From Prochloraceae cyanobacterium PL24a_bin.78 (GTDB taxonomy: Bacteria > Cyanobacteriota > Cyanobacteriia > Cyanobacteriales > JANQIW01): a DNA stretch of 64,000 bases. Within the stretch, counting starts at the first letter, position 1; each line of letters begins with the position of its first letter. Below, piece after piece: positions 38,741-48,525 of the stretch. The DNA lies in contig JANQIW010000005.1 of assembly GCA_028281945.1 (NCBI GenBank), positions 1 through 64,000 on the forward strand, given 5' to 3'. Below the pieces are notes generated by a model. It made no database searches. It saw only the letters and a list, made by a program, of their open reading frames with translations, and had not been told where the DNA came from. Both the position numbers and the translations under genes were made by a program.

Positions 38741-41083
38741 TTAGATAGATTCTACAAAAATACCACTTCGAGCAAATTCTTCTTCTTCAGGACTAAAATA
38801 AGGAGCATCATCAACAAGATTAGGCTCAAAATTGTAAGTTTCTTGCAAGAAATTGCTTTCTAAAACAGCTTTTTCCAACTCCTTGATATAGTTTTCCGCT
38901 AAAAGACAAACTTCTTTAACCCCTTCCTTGTCATCTTTTGCTAAAAGCCTTTGTAATTCAGTTCTTAATCCTGAAAGTTTTGCAGAAGGCTTAAGTAAAT
39001 CGTAAATCCGATAAATGCGATCTGTTTCCAAGTTAGGGTAATTCAAAGCATTAGCCCGTGCCAATTCAGAATCCAAACTAGGCCAATAGCGAGTAGTATA
39101 TAAAGCCCTTTCATCTTGATGATACCAAGGTTCAGAACGAGCAATAGATGAAGAAACAGTATTATGTAATTTCCAGAAGAATAAACGTAAACTAGAACCA
39201 TCTATAATACTAGAAAGTTTATCATCTAATGAAATAGCAAAATCAATACTATCAGGATTACGACCCAATAAAATATATTCTAAAGGATACATATCAATTT
39301 CCTTGTTTTGTACCACATACATATTTAAATGATGTCGGCAATAGGGACAAGGATACATTGTGGCAAATAATTTGAAGAAATTCTTAAAAATTGAAAGGAT
39401 ATTAGTTTGTTCTTCAGGGGTTTTAGTACATACAATTTCAGGAGTAGTATGAAAGAAACGCCACACTCCAGGACCAATGTAATAAGGAAAACTAACTCTC
39501 ATGCCAGCTTGTTTAACATAATTTCTTTTAACATAAACATCAATAAAAGAAATATAATTAGATAATTCTCCTGTCTCACGACCAAATTCTTCTCTTTCAC
39601 GACGTTTTTGCACACCATTGAGATAATGATGTGTAAGTCGCCAAGCTTGTTTTAGCATTAATTTTTGTTCAGGAGTACAATTATAAAATTCCTCTGCTAC
39701 ATCTCCACCATGAGTATCAAATTCTCCAGCGGCTTTTGCATCTTCATACCATTTATTCAAAGCAGCATCATCGGGAACTGTATTACTTTGAATATCTTCT
39801 GATGTGCTAACACTAAATGCAGCTAGTAATTTAGGCATGAAATCTTCATACCAATACCTGACAGATATCATTGCACCATCGATTTCTTCCGAAGCCTCTG
39901 AAAGAATCACCCGATTCCATTTGTTGAGATATGCTTGAGCTTCTTCCGATGACACATGAGTATCAACTACTACTTGATTTAATTCCATTTCTCGGAGACG
40001 ATTTAATTCATTAACTGCCAAAACACCTTCAGCTAAATCACTTAAACTTAGATGTTGTTTCTTCATAGTAATAGCAAATTCTATCCCAGCAGCAAATTTC
40101 TCTTTAACGCTAGCAGATTTTTTACGATTAGATAACATTACTTGTTCTTCTGCTAACATTTCTGGAGTTTTTTCAATAGTTGTCCAGTTTTTAATCCGAT
40201 TTTCTAGTTCACTATATTCTTTAGTAACGGATTCAACTACTGCATCTAGTAAAGGATAACAAGCACTATCTACTATATCTAAGCCTTTATAAAGTTCAAT
40301 AGCAACTGCAACAAATTTTACAAAATCTGTGATTCGATAAGGTAGATTTTTTGCTCGTAAATGAGTTTCATGATTGGCAGAAAAACTTTCTCGGAAACAT
40401 CGATAAGCTGCACCTTGAATTAAACGAAATAAACCAATCTGCATTTGCAATCTTGAGGTGCCATGTTTTTTCCGTTTTTCACTCTCTTCTGTTACCAGTT
40501 TTTTGACTGGCTGTGTTTTTGAAGTTGTTTGAGCAAATTTTGGTTGTGCTGTAGTAGCAACAGGAGTGGTTGTTTCAGTTGTTTTCTTCTCAACAGTATA
40601 ATTGATTTCTTGAGGTGTATCTTGATAACCTGTTGCTGTTTCTTCAGGTACCAATTTACAAAATTCTTCAAAATCAATCTTTAAATCTCCGTCATTATCC
40701 ACTTCTGTGAATAATTCTTCCAATTCTTTTTCTGTCAAGCCAAATTGACTCATGACTTCAGTTAATTCTGATGGGCAGATATAACCACTTCCATCTCGAT
40801 CAAAAACACTAAAAGCCAATTCTAAACGACTTTTACGATCGCCCATTTTAGATATCATTAAAGTTTTAAATTCTTCAAAATCTATAGTTCCTGAAAAATT
40901 AATATCTACTTCATGAATCATTTTTTTAAGTTCTGCTTCTGTAGGATTTTTTCCTAAAGATTGCATTACTTCACCTAATTCTTTGGCTGTTATTTCCCCA
41001 CTGCCATCAGAATCAAATACTTTAAAGGCATCCCAAAGCTTGTCAAATTCTGCTTGATTGATTGATTTGTCTACAATTGTCAT
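38741..41083 (-). CDS. Calmodulin-like EF-hand / Erv-ALR sulfhydryl oxidase fusion
   Basis: A 780-residue protein with an unusual domain fusion. Residues 1-150 are four EF-hands in calmodulin order, with loops starting at D24, D60, D95 and D129, all with a Glu at position 12. EF2 has an Asn-Phe-Ser variant. A Thr/Lys/Gln-rich linker (~150-205) leads to a long helical region. Residues ~545-680 match the Erv1/ALR FAD-dependent thiol oxidase fold. It has [11 protein letters not shown], a redox CPYC near 579 in [10 protein letters not shown], and [17 protein letters not shown] for the FAD-binding HN motif. Ca2+ control of disulfide formation is an inference. There is no signal peptide. Confidence 0.8.
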   Translation of the reverse strand: MTIVDKSINQAEFDKLWDAFKVFDSDGSGEITAKELGEVMQSLGKNPTEAELKKMIHEVDINFSGTIDFEEFKTLMISKMGDRKSRLELAFSVFDRDGSGYICPSELTEVMSQFGLTEKELEELFTEVDNDGDLKIDFEEFCKLVPEETATGYQDTPQEINYTVEKKTTETTTPVATTAQPKFAQTTSKTQPVKKLVTEESEKRKKHGTSRLQMQIGLFRLIQGAAYRCFRESFSANHETHLRAKNLPYRITDFVKFVAVAIELYKGLDIVDSACYPLLDAVVESVTKEYSELENRIKNWTTIEKTPEMLAEEQVMLSNRKKSASVKEKFAAGIEFAITMKKQHLSLSDLAEGVLAVNELNRLREMELNQVVVDTHVSSEEAQAYLNKWNRVILSEASEEIDGAMISVRYWYEDFMPKLLAAFSVSTSEDIQSNTVPDDAALNKWYEDAKAAGEFDTHGGDVAEEFYNCTPEQKLMLKQAWRLTHHYLNGVQKRREREEFGRETGELSNYISFIDVYVKRNYVKQAGMRVSFPYYIGPGVWRFFHTTPEIVCTKTPEEQTNILSIFKNFFKLFATMYPCPYCRHHLNMYVVQNKEIDMYPLEYILLGRNPDSIDFAISLDDKLSSIIDGSSLRLFFWKLHNTVSSSIARSEPWYHQDERALYTTRYWPSLDSELARANALNYPNLETDRIYRIYDLLKPSAKLSGLRTELQRLLAKDDKEGVKEVCLLAENYIKELEKAVLESNFLQETYNFEPNLVDDAPYFSPEEEEFARSGIFVESI

Positions 41084-41339
41084 TAACTTTTTCTCCTATA
41101 TGATTTAATAATAAGGGATTACTACTCATAATATCAGCTACTACCACCTTAAACTATTAAATCTTAAAATAAGTTTAATTAATTTTTGTTAATATTTTAA
41201 TTAGTTATTTATTATACAATATCTTTTATTTAAAATTGAAAATTCATTCTATTTATGGAATAATTTATCGTTAAAATTTCAATGATATAGATTGAATATC
41301 ATCAAAACGTACGATAAACTTTAAATACAATTAAGTAAA

Positions 41340-41987
41340 CTACCCCTTCCCAGTAAGTTTATTTAAAAAATCATGACTATCAAAAAAATGCTCAACGGAT
41401 TCAAGCTTCAAATCCTCCGTAACTTTAGCATAACTAAGCCCAATAATTTCAACAGTTTCCCCCGTAGGCTGATGATTTTTATAAGGACCACTAAAAGTTC
41501 CCCAGTGTCTCCATTTAAAAACCACATTAGGAGGCCCTGCCACAACTTCAATTAGTTCCCAGTGAAAACCATCAGGAAAAGTCGTATGGAAAATATCAAA
41601 AGAAGACTCAAAATCTTCACTAGAAGGGCTATATTCCTCAGATTCTGAAAGAAAGATATTATAAGTTCCTTCTCGGATAACATCTTCAGCAGTATATTCC
41701 TTACCGCCATTACTGCTCATACGGAATTTGTCTTGTACGACGGAAAGCCATTGCTTAGGATTAGTTTTAAAAGTTGCTTCCATCTCAAAAGTTCTCACTA
41801 AATTATGGGCGATGGCATTTAAAGATCCTTCTGCATGATTATATTTTCGTTCTTTTTTCGCAAAAGCACAAGTTTTTGAATAATCAGGAACTTTATCGTA
41901 ACGCCATTCTATATCCTTATTTTCTTGCTCTTTGAGAATATCTTTGCGATCTTGTACCCATAAAGGGAGATTTTCTTTACCACTCAT
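41340..41987 (-). CDS. SnoaL/NTF2-like, plant pathogen-related-protein-like
   Basis: A 215-residue protein of the SnoaL-like/NTF2 fold. The start is the ATG at 41987, because upstream residues are basic and unlike the family. Key patterns are SLNAIAHNLVRTFEMEATFK, KFRMSSNGGKEYTAEDV, GTYNIFL, FPDGFHWELIEVVAGPP, FKWRHWGTFSGPYKNHQPTG and EHFFDSHDFL. These line up with what I recall of the barley pathogen-related protein family, found in plants, algae and fungi and rarely in bacteria. It lies downstream of the EF-hand/Erv gene on the same strand in reverse order, 256 bp upstream of that gene's start, and may share regulation. Function unknown. Confidence 0.68.
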   Translation of the reverse strand: MSGKENLPLWVQDRKDILKEQENKDIEWRYDKVPDYSKTCAFAKKERKYNHAEGSLNAIAHNLVRTFEMEATFKTNPKQWLSVVQDKFRMSSNGGKEYTAEDVIREGTYNIFLSESEEYSPSSEDFESSFDIFHTTFPDGFHWELIEVVAGPPNVVFKWRHWGTFSGPYKNHQPTGETVEIIGLSYAKVTEDLKLESVEHFFDSHDFLNKLTGKG

Positions 41988-42226
41988 ATCTATTAATTTT
42001 GTATTTTTAATGGTTAATATTTCAAGGCTTTCATAACATTCTATCGGATTTAACCTGTGAAATAATTTAATTATAGATTTTTTTAAGCTAACAAAACACT
42101 TGTATCGCAATAATAAAACTATTTTTGTAATAATTTTTACTAAAAAAACAAATACAATATAAATACTAAATCAACCCAATTTTAGTTAATTATTAACCAA
42201 TTCATTCTCAAGCAAAAATTTATAAT

Positions 42227-42817
42227 TTATAATTCATTTTCTATTATGATTGTTCCAGCCCGACAATCCCTTAACCACAGACGAATAGCTTGGCCAATAG
42301 CACTATTGCTGCTTTCCCTTGGAGGAGAAATAGGAGAATTAGGGTTTTCACCACCCAAACGAGAATAAAACAAAACCATTTGCCAACCATCATTAGTAGG
42401 AACTAAAAACAACCAATGAAAATTTTGTGTTTGAATTAATTGTTTATTTGCATAAGTACGTTCTAAAGTAGTAAAAAAAACCTGCTCTGGAGGTTCTAAA
42501 TTTTCATTATATTCACCTTGAGATAGAGAAATCGGCTCGAATTCTGCCTGACCTGCTGCCACTATATAACTTACCCGATATGAAGATAAATCTAAACGAC
42601 GCGATCGCTGAATCACGCGATTAGTATAACTAGGCAAATCCCGTAACATCACAGACATCAAAGATTCCAAATCTTGATCACAACTATTATTGCTAGAAGA
42701 ATTAGCCCATAAAACCTTAGACTCCTCAAAAAGAGATTGACTCCAAAGAGATTGAATCCAAAGAGATTGTCCCAAACAACACAAAACGATCGTTAAAAAT
42801 CCTAACTTAAAATTCAT
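42227..42817 (-). CDS. Exported hypothetical protein
   Basis: A 196-residue protein with an N-terminal signal peptide (GFLTIVLCCLGQSLW) and a mature alpha/beta domain conserved in cyanobacteria. Visible patterns are LMSVMLRDLPSYTNRVIQRS, YIVAAGQAEFEPI and WLFLVPTNDGWQMVLFYSR. One cysteine pair (CDQ, CRAG) could form a disulfide. Its ATG overlaps the pyrF stop by 1 nt (TAATG), so it is translationally coupled to pyrF. The function is unknown. Confidence 0.7.
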   Translation of the reverse strand: MNFKLGFLTIVLCCLGQSLWIQSLWSQSLFEESKVLWANSSSNNSCDQDLESLMSVMLRDLPSYTNRVIQRSRRLDLSSYRVSYIVAAGQAEFEPISLSQGEYNENLEPPEQVFFTTLERTYANKQLIQTQNFHWLFLVPTNDGWQMVLFYSRLGGENPNSPISPPRESSNSAIGQAIRLWLRDCRAGTIIIENEL

Positions 42818-43521
42818 TAAACCTCAACTAACTCAGCACAAATTTTTGCCCAAGCCTCCGGTGGATTACTAGCAGCAGTAATAGGCCGCCCAATAACAAG
42901 ATAATCCGCACCAGCAGAAAAAGCCTGAGCGGGAGTCATCACCCGTTTTTGATCCCCCGAAGAAGCCCAAGACGGGCGAATCCCTGGAGATACCAGTAAA
43001 AAATCCGAACCACAAACCCTGCCCAACTCTTCCAACTCCCAAGGAGAAGAAATCACCCCATCTAAACCAGACTCTTTTGCCAAAAGAGCCATTTGTAAAA
43101 CATATTCAGACAATTCTAAAGGAATTTTCAAATCAAAAGCCAAATCACGAGAATTCAAACTAGTTAAAAGAGTCACCGCCAACAACCTAGGAGATTTTGG
43201 CAAACTAGCAACTACTTCAGCAGCAGCTTTGAGAGCATCCCTTCCTGCCGTAGCATGAATTGTCAGAAAATCCACCTCATATGAAGATGCAGAAATAATT
43301 GCCTTTGAGATAGTATTAGGGATATCATGGAGCTTAAGATCCAAAAAAATTCGCTTTTCTTGTTCTTTAAGGAAAGTTAAAATTTCCCCTCCAGCACTAA
43401 TAAATAACTGTAATCCCACCTTCCAAAAAGTAACCTCTGGTATTTTTTTTACTAACTCAATGGCTTCAGATAAGCTAGCCACATCCAAAGGAACAATAAT
43501 ACGTTCAGAAATATTTTTCAC
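42817..43521 (-). CDS. pyrF: Orotidine 5'-phosphate decarboxylase
   Basis: A 234-residue OMP decarboxylase that makes UMP in de novo pyrimidine synthesis. It has the catalytic [10 protein letters not shown], the N-terminal [10 protein letters not shown] and the phosphate-binding VSPGIRP and LVIGRPIT. It sits 11 bp downstream of tyrS and overlaps the next gene by one base, so tyrS-pyrF-hypothetical is an operon. Confidence 0.96.
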   Translation of the reverse strand: MKNISERIIVPLDVASLSEAIELVKKIPEVTFWKVGLQLFISAGGEILTFLKEQEKRIFLDLKLHDIPNTISKAIISASSYEVDFLTIHATAGRDALKAAAEVVASLPKSPRLLAVTLLTSLNSRDLAFDLKIPLELSEYVLQMALLAKESGLDGVISSPWELEELGRVCGSDFLLVSPGIRPSWASSGDQKRVMTPAQAFSAGADYLVIGRPITAASNPPEAWAKICAELVEV

Positions 43522-43532
43522 TTTACCTTAAC

Positions 43533-44759
43533 TTATTCCATCAATCGGATAAATTTTTTCTTGCCAACTTGTAAAACCTTCCCTATAAGTTCATTCGGTG
43601 ACTCAAAAGAGAGATTTGCATCAGTAATTTTATCTCCATCTAAACGAACCGCTCCACCTTGAATTTGTCGCCTACCATCCCCGCCGCTAGAACATAAACC
43701 ACTAGCACCCAGTATATAAAACAACTTAGCAGGAAAAGTAATCTCAGCTAAAGAAAATTCAGCCACAGCATCAGCATTAACCATCTTCCCTTGAGTTACA
43801 ATTTCCATAGCAGCCTTTTGAGCTTGCAAAGCCCCTTCCTTACCATGATATTGACTAACAACATCGATAGCTAAAAGCTTTTGACACTCTCTAGGATTTT
43901 CAGGTAAACTTTCCATTGGCAAATCAGTTAATAACTCAAAATATTCCCTTAAATTATCATCAGGAATCTTTTCCAACTTAGAATACATGGATAAAGCATC
44001 CTCAGATAAACCAATATAGTTATTAAGAGACTTAGACATTTTTTGTTGACCATTAGTCCCCAACAAAATTGGTAATAATAAACCAAATTGAGGTTTCTTG
44101 CCAAAATAGCGTTGTAAATCCCGCCCCACAGCAATATTAAACTTTTGGTCAGTGCCTCCTAATTCCACATCAGCATCAATAGCCACCGAATCATAACCCT
44201 GCATTAGAGGATAGAGAAACTCATGGAGATAAATTGGCTTCTCTTGATTATAACGCTCAGCAAAGCCCTCTTTCGCCAACATTTGACCCACAGTCATCTG
44301 AGAAAGCAATTGTAAGATTTTTGCCAAATCCAGAGAACTTAACCATTGAGAGTTATAACGAATTTCCAAACGCCCTGGGGTATCAAAATCCAGAATCGGG
44401 CGCAATTGATCTAAATAAGTTTGAGCATTTTCCTTAACCTCAGCCGCAGTAAGTTGTCTACGAACATCAGATTTTCCCGTGGGATCCCCAATTTGTGCTG
44501 TAAAATCTCCTATAATAAGAACAGCCGTATGGCCAGCATCCTGAAATGCCCGTAATTTACGAAAAGCAATACTATGGCCTAAATGTAGATCCCGCCCTGT
44601 AGGATCAATGCCTAACTTAATTCTTAAAGGATGAGAAGATCCTTTTAAACGTACAGATAAATTGTTATCGGAGTTGGAAGAATCGACTTGGTTAGGAAAA
44701 ATTTCATTAGTTCCTCTATAAAGCCAATTCAAATTGTTGCCTCTTTCTTCTTCAGACAT
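43533..44759 (-). CDS. tyrS: Tyrosyl-tRNA synthetase
   Basis: A 408-residue class Ic synthetase. HIGH-type motif is DLHLGHS near residue 57, KMSKS near 240, and substrate-binding residues lie in [21 protein letters not shown]. The C-terminal ~65 residues are an S4 RNA-binding domain ([15 protein letters not shown]). It belongs to the TyrRS branch with [14 protein letters not shown]. First gene of the tyrS-pyrF operon, divergent from the PBP gene. Confidence 0.96.
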   Translation of the reverse strand: MSEEERGNNLNWLYRGTNEIFPNQVDSSNSDNNLSVRLKGSSHPLRIKLGIDPTGRDLHLGHSIAFRKLRAFQDAGHTAVLIIGDFTAQIGDPTGKSDVRRQLTAAEVKENAQTYLDQLRPILDFDTPGRLEIRYNSQWLSSLDLAKILQLLSQMTVGQMLAKEGFAERYNQEKPIYLHEFLYPLMQGYDSVAIDADVELGGTDQKFNIAVGRDLQRYFGKKPQFGLLLPILLGTNGQQKMSKSLNNYIGLSEDALSMYSKLEKIPDDNLREYFELLTDLPMESLPENPRECQKLLAIDVVSQYHGKEGALQAQKAAMEIVTQGKMVNADAVAEFSLAEITFPAKLFYILGASGLCSSGGDGRRQIQGGAVRLDGDKITDANLSFESPNELIGKVLQVGKKKFIRLME

Positions 44760-44893
44760 GGAGTAATATTAATGTTAACAATGGATAGTATTGGAGTAAG
44801 GATCACACCTGCTCATTTATTGTAGGATAGCTATTAACTATTTAAAAAGTAAAATTTGATAATAAATTCCCAAAGAGAGGAAGTATAAGTATT

Positions 44894-46822
44894 GTGACAT
44901 CAAGTTCTATTCGCAAAAAGAAAACCAAGAACCAGAAAAATCTCCTATTTCCTACACTGAGATTTATAAGTGGAATTGGCAAAGTATCTGCCAACACAGT
45001 TTTAGCAGTTTCCATGTTAGCCAGTGCCATTGTCTCTGGTGGTTTAGTAGGATTAGCTCTGAGTTTTCGTAATCTCCCAGATGTTAGAGTCTTAAGAGAC
45101 TTCGTCCCATCAGAAACCAGTTACATTTATGATATCAAAGGTCGGCTACTTACCAGTATTCATGGGGAAGAACACCGGGAAATTACAACTTTAGATCAGA
45201 TTTCACCGGATCTTAAGCGAGCCGTTTTAGCCATTGAAGATAGTCATTTTTATATTCACCAAGGAATTAATCCTTATAGTATTGGTCGTGCAGCCTTGGT
45301 TAACTTTCGCGAGCAGGCAGTAGTTGAAGGTGCTTCTACCCTCACCATGCAGTTAGTGAAAAATGTCTTTTTGAGCAATGAGCGTAGTGTAACTCGTAAA
45401 CTTGCTGAAGCTATTTTAGCCATTCGGATTGAACAAGTTTTTAGCAAAGAAGAAATTTTAGAAATGTATCTCAATAATATTTATTGGGGTCATAATAATT
45501 ATGGTGTAGAAACAGCAGCTCAAAGTTATTTCAATAAATCAGCCTCAGAGTTAAATCTCGCAGAATCAGCCATGATGGCAGGTTTAATTCAAGCACCAGA
45601 GCGATACAGCCCTTTTATTAATTATGAAGAGACCAAAAGAAGACAATCAAGTGTTCTCTCTAGAATGGCCGCATTGGGTTGGATTACCCCAGAACAGGCA
45701 GAAGAGGCAAGATTAGAACCTTTATTAGTAGGTGAACCTCAAGCATGGCGAGATAGTGATTCACCATATATTACTGATGCCGTACTTAAAGAATTAAGAG
45801 AACGTTTTGGTGAAGAAGTGGTTTCCAAAGGCGGGATATCTGTTCAAGCAACCATTGATTCCCAATTACAAGAAGAAGCAGAGCAATTAGTTCAAGAGGA
45901 ACATCGCAGACTACATAGATTTGGCGTTAAAGCTGATCAAGTGGCTTTAGTAGCAGTGGATCCTAGAACCCATTTTGTTAAAGTTTTAGTAGGTGGGGTG
46001 GACTATGATTCTAGTCAGTTTAACCGTGGAATTCAATCTCTTCGTCAACCGGGATCGGCTTTTAAACCATTTGTTTACTATGCTGCCTTTGCCAGTGGTA
46101 AATTTACCCCTTATTCCATCGTTAGTGATACCCGAATAACTTATTTTGATGGTTTTACTAATTATACTCCCAGAAACTATGGGGGCACTTTTGCAGGAAA
46201 AGTTAGTATTTATGACTCCCTGATCAAATCCCGAAATATTCCTGCTGTAAAAATAGGTCAATCCGTTGGTTTAGACAATGTTATCGATGTTACTCGGAAA
46301 TTGGGCATAACTAGTCCTCTTAGTCCAGTGATTTCATTGCCTTTAGGCCCTAATGGTGTCAGCCCATTGGAAATGGCAGGAGCTTATGCTACTTTTGCTA
46401 GTAATGGTTGGCATTCTGATTTAACTACTATTGTTAGAGTCACAGATTCTGAAGGGAATGTGATTCTCGATAATACTCCTAAACCTAAGCTGGTCTTAAA
46501 TGAGTGGGCCACAGCTTCTCTAACATCGGTTTTAAAAGGGGTAATTGAAGCTGGGACTGCTAGAAATGCTAATATTAATCGTCCCGCTGCTGGTAAAACC
46601 GGTACAACTAGTTCTGAACGTGATGTTTGGTTTGTGGGTTATGTCCCCCAATTAGCAACTGCTGTTTGGATTGGTAATGATGACAACAGACCTCTAGGTA
46701 GGGGTGTTACAGGTGGTTCCCATGCTGCCCCTATCTGGCGAAAGTTTATGCTTAATGCCCTTGAAAATGAGCCTATTCTATATTTTCACGATCCTAATAA
46801 GTTCGATCGTCCTGAATCTTAA
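44894..46822 (+). CDS. Class A penicillin-binding protein
   Basis: A 642-residue bifunctional murein synthase. It has an N-terminal cytoplasmic tail, one transmembrane helix (~38-60), and a GT51 transglycosylase domain (ILAIEDSHFYIHQGIN, GASTLTMQLVKN, EILEMYLNNIYWG). The transpeptidase domain has SxxK in PGSAFKP, SRN in IKSRNIP and KTGT in AAGKTGTTSSERD. It polymerises and cross-links peptidoglycan at the membrane. Start is GTG at 44894, preceded by gaggaag. Confidence 0.94.
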   Translation: MTSSSIRKKKTKNQKNLLFPTLRFISGIGKVSANTVLAVSMLASAIVSGGLVGLALSFRNLPDVRVLRDFVPSETSYIYDIKGRLLTSIHGEEHREITTLDQISPDLKRAVLAIEDSHFYIHQGINPYSIGRAALVNFREQAVVEGASTLTMQLVKNVFLSNERSVTRKLAEAILAIRIEQVFSKEEILEMYLNNIYWGHNNYGVETAAQSYFNKSASELNLAESAMMAGLIQAPERYSPFINYEETKRRQSSVLSRMAALGWITPEQAEEARLEPLLVGEPQAWRDSDSPYITDAVLKELRERFGEEVVSKGGISVQATIDSQLQEEAEQLVQEEHRRLHRFGVKADQVALVAVDPRTHFVKVLVGGVDYDSSQFNRGIQSLRQPGSAFKPFVYYAAFASGKFTPYSIVSDTRITYFDGFTNYTPRNYGGTFAGKVSIYDSLIKSRNIPAVKIGQSVGLDNVIDVTRKLGITSPLSPVISLPLGPNGVSPLEMAGAYATFASNGWHSDLTTIVRVTDSEGNVILDNTPKPKLVLNEWATASLTSVLKGVIEAGTARNANINRPAAGKTGTTSSERDVWFVGYVPQLATAVWIGNDDNRPLGRGVTGGSHAAPIWRKFMLNALENEPILYFHDPNKFDRPES

Positions 46823-46862
46823 ATTTTGATTAATATCTTGATTTAAATTTTAATTAATTAAT

Positions 46863-47183
46863 TTAGTTATCTATTTCAGATTGCATCCGCTCTAGAGTAC
46901 GATTCATTCCCTCAAACATCTGTTGAGGGGTTATCCCAAATTGATTTAATTGGGTTTTAAGCTGTTCTATGGTCATTTTTGCCATGAAATCTTCTGAAAG
47001 TTCAAATCGCTTCATAAATATTTTGTAGCGATCCATTAGTTCTTTCATTTTATCAATATAAATTTTTTTTCCTTCTCGATCGAATTTCCCATATTCATTT
47101 CCTAATGTAATCAGATTTTGGTAATCTTCAAACAATTGTTTGGCTTCTTGTTGTACTACTTCTGATTCAAAAAATCCTGTCAT
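46863..47183 (-). CDS. DUF1825 family protein
   Basis: A 106-residue helical protein of a family confined, as far as I recall, to cyanobacteria: FFESEVVQQEAKQLFEDYQN, YGKFDREGKKIYIDKM, LMDRYKIFMKRFELSEDFMA. The length and the whole sequence fit the family. Role unknown. It converges with the PBP gene and is divergent from the SRPBCC gene; a palindrome lies in that gap. Confidence 0.88.
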   Translation of the reverse strand: MTGFFESEVVQQEAKQLFEDYQNLITLGNEYGKFDREGKKIYIDKMKELMDRYKIFMKRFELSEDFMAKMTIEQLKTQLNQFGITPQQMFEGMNRTLERMQSEIDN

Positions 47184-47541
47184 TTTTTTCCTTATTTTTT
47201 TACTTTACTTTATTTCATATTATAAAATATTTGAATTCCTCTTTAACATACGGATTTCCGTATTGTTTTCTGAGTATATCTTCTAGTTAATTGACAAGTT
47301 AAGATTTAACAATTATAATTAAATTTTACTAGAAAATAATCCTAAAAAATTATCTCAAGATTATCTTTCTTAATTTTATTGGTTTCTCTTTGTTCCTATT
47401 TATTTCAATTTTAAGTACATATTTATAGTAACTTAATCATAATATTCTTAATAATTGAATTATTTACAATTAATATTTTGAAGATAAAATATTTTATTCT
47501 ATATTAATTACAAATATTTTATTTAAATTTGGTAAAAAATA
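47184..47541. other. AT-rich divergent intergenic region
   Basis: 358 bp, over 75% A+T by eye. Besides the palindrome at 47248 I see no feature. Confidence 0.45.
47248..47263. promoter_or_regulatory. 16-bp palindrome, possible operator
   Basis: atacggatttccgtat: two 7-bp arms with a 2-bp centre, 65 bp upstream of the DUF1825 start in the divergent gap. It has the size of a dimeric repressor site. The regulator is unknown. Confidence 0.3.
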
Positions 47542-48003
47542 ATGTTACATTTTCAGTATTCTAGTACAATAAATGCTCCAGTCAATGTGGTGTGGCAGTT
47601 TCACGAAAGAGACGATATCCTGAATATCCTGACTCCTCCTTGGCAGCCAGTGGAAATAGTTCGTCGAGAAGGTGGATTGGATGTTGGTGCAATTACAGAA
47701 TTTAGGCTTTTACTGGGTCCTATAAATGTTCCTTGGGTAGCTCGTCATGTTGAATGTCAAGAAAATTATCTATTTGTCGATCGACAAATCAACGGCCCTT
47801 TGGATTTTTGGGAACATCGTCATGAATTTAAATCTATTAACGGTAAAACTCAATTGACAGATTCCATCAAGTATCAGCTTCCGGGTGAAACTATGTCAGA
47901 ATTCCTCATTGGTTGGTGGGTAGATAGCCGATTACAAGAAATGTTTAAATATCGTCATCAAATAACTAAGAAAGAATGCGAAAAAATTAATAATCGAGAA
48001 TAG
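47542..48003 (+). CDS. SRPBCC family protein
   Basis: A 153-residue START-like protein. It begins with MLHFQYSSTINAPVNVVWQF, contains REGGLDVGAITEFRLLLGP in the middle, and ends in a helix with EFLIGWWVDSRLQEMFKYRH. This is the CapC/SRPBCC pattern found in cyanobacteria and plant homologues. The cavity would bind a small hydrophobic ligand. No SD is visible. It stands alone. Confidence 0.78.
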   Translation: MLHFQYSSTINAPVNVVWQFHERDDILNILTPPWQPVEIVRREGGLDVGAITEFRLLLGPINVPWVARHVECQENYLFVDRQINGPLDFWEHRHEFKSINGKTQLTDSIKYQLPGETMSEFLIGWWVDSRLQEMFKYRHQITKKECEKINNRE

Positions 48004-48071
48004 ATGATTAATAATTGATGAGAAAGGGAATGATCAATTTTTCCTAATATAAATTTAGACGATATATCCTT

Positions 48072-48485
48072 TTACGAAAAAGGTAACTCTACTATTTCAT
48101 AAGCTTTACAATTTCCGCAAACAGCTTCTATAAATAAACCACCCTCAAGGCGAAAATAAAATAGTGGTTGCAAAGGATAAGAAAAAACACTTCCATCTGT
48201 ATTATGTAGAGGATAATTTAGTGATGATAAAATATCGCTCCCTCCATCACTTATTTCCTCTAAAAATATATCAAGAATGAAAAAACAATCTTCATTTTCT
48301 TCAAGCTCTTTAGAAAAAGCGATATGAACAATTTTTTCTAATTCAATATACACGTTTTCGATACTAGGATCGGAAGGAAATGTTAAAGTTAATTTTACTG
48401 ACAAGTTTATGGGATTGACGTAAATATCAGAAATATGAAAATTTCTTAGTTTTTCCAATAAGGAAAGGGGTTTTTCTGTAATCAT
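48072..48485 (-). CDS. Hypothetical protein
   Basis: A 137-residue protein I do not recognise. It is beta-rich with acidic patches (KELEENEDCFFILDIFLEEI) and no signal peptide. One CGNC pair (EAVCGNCKAYE) near the C-terminus could bind metal or form a disulfide. The PgpH-type gene ends upstream of its stop side; it starts 41 bp beyond the PgpH stop on the same strand. Confidence 0.55.
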   Translation of the reverse strand: MITEKPLSLLEKLRNFHISDIYVNPINLSVKLTLTFPSDPSIENVYIELEKIVHIAFSKELEENEDCFFILDIFLEEISDGGSDILSSLNYPLHNTDGSVFSYPLQPLFYFRLEGGLFIEAVCGNCKAYEIVELPFS

Positions 48486-48525
48486 TTTAATTAAGAAGAA
48501 ATTCAGTAGAAAAAAATGATATTAG

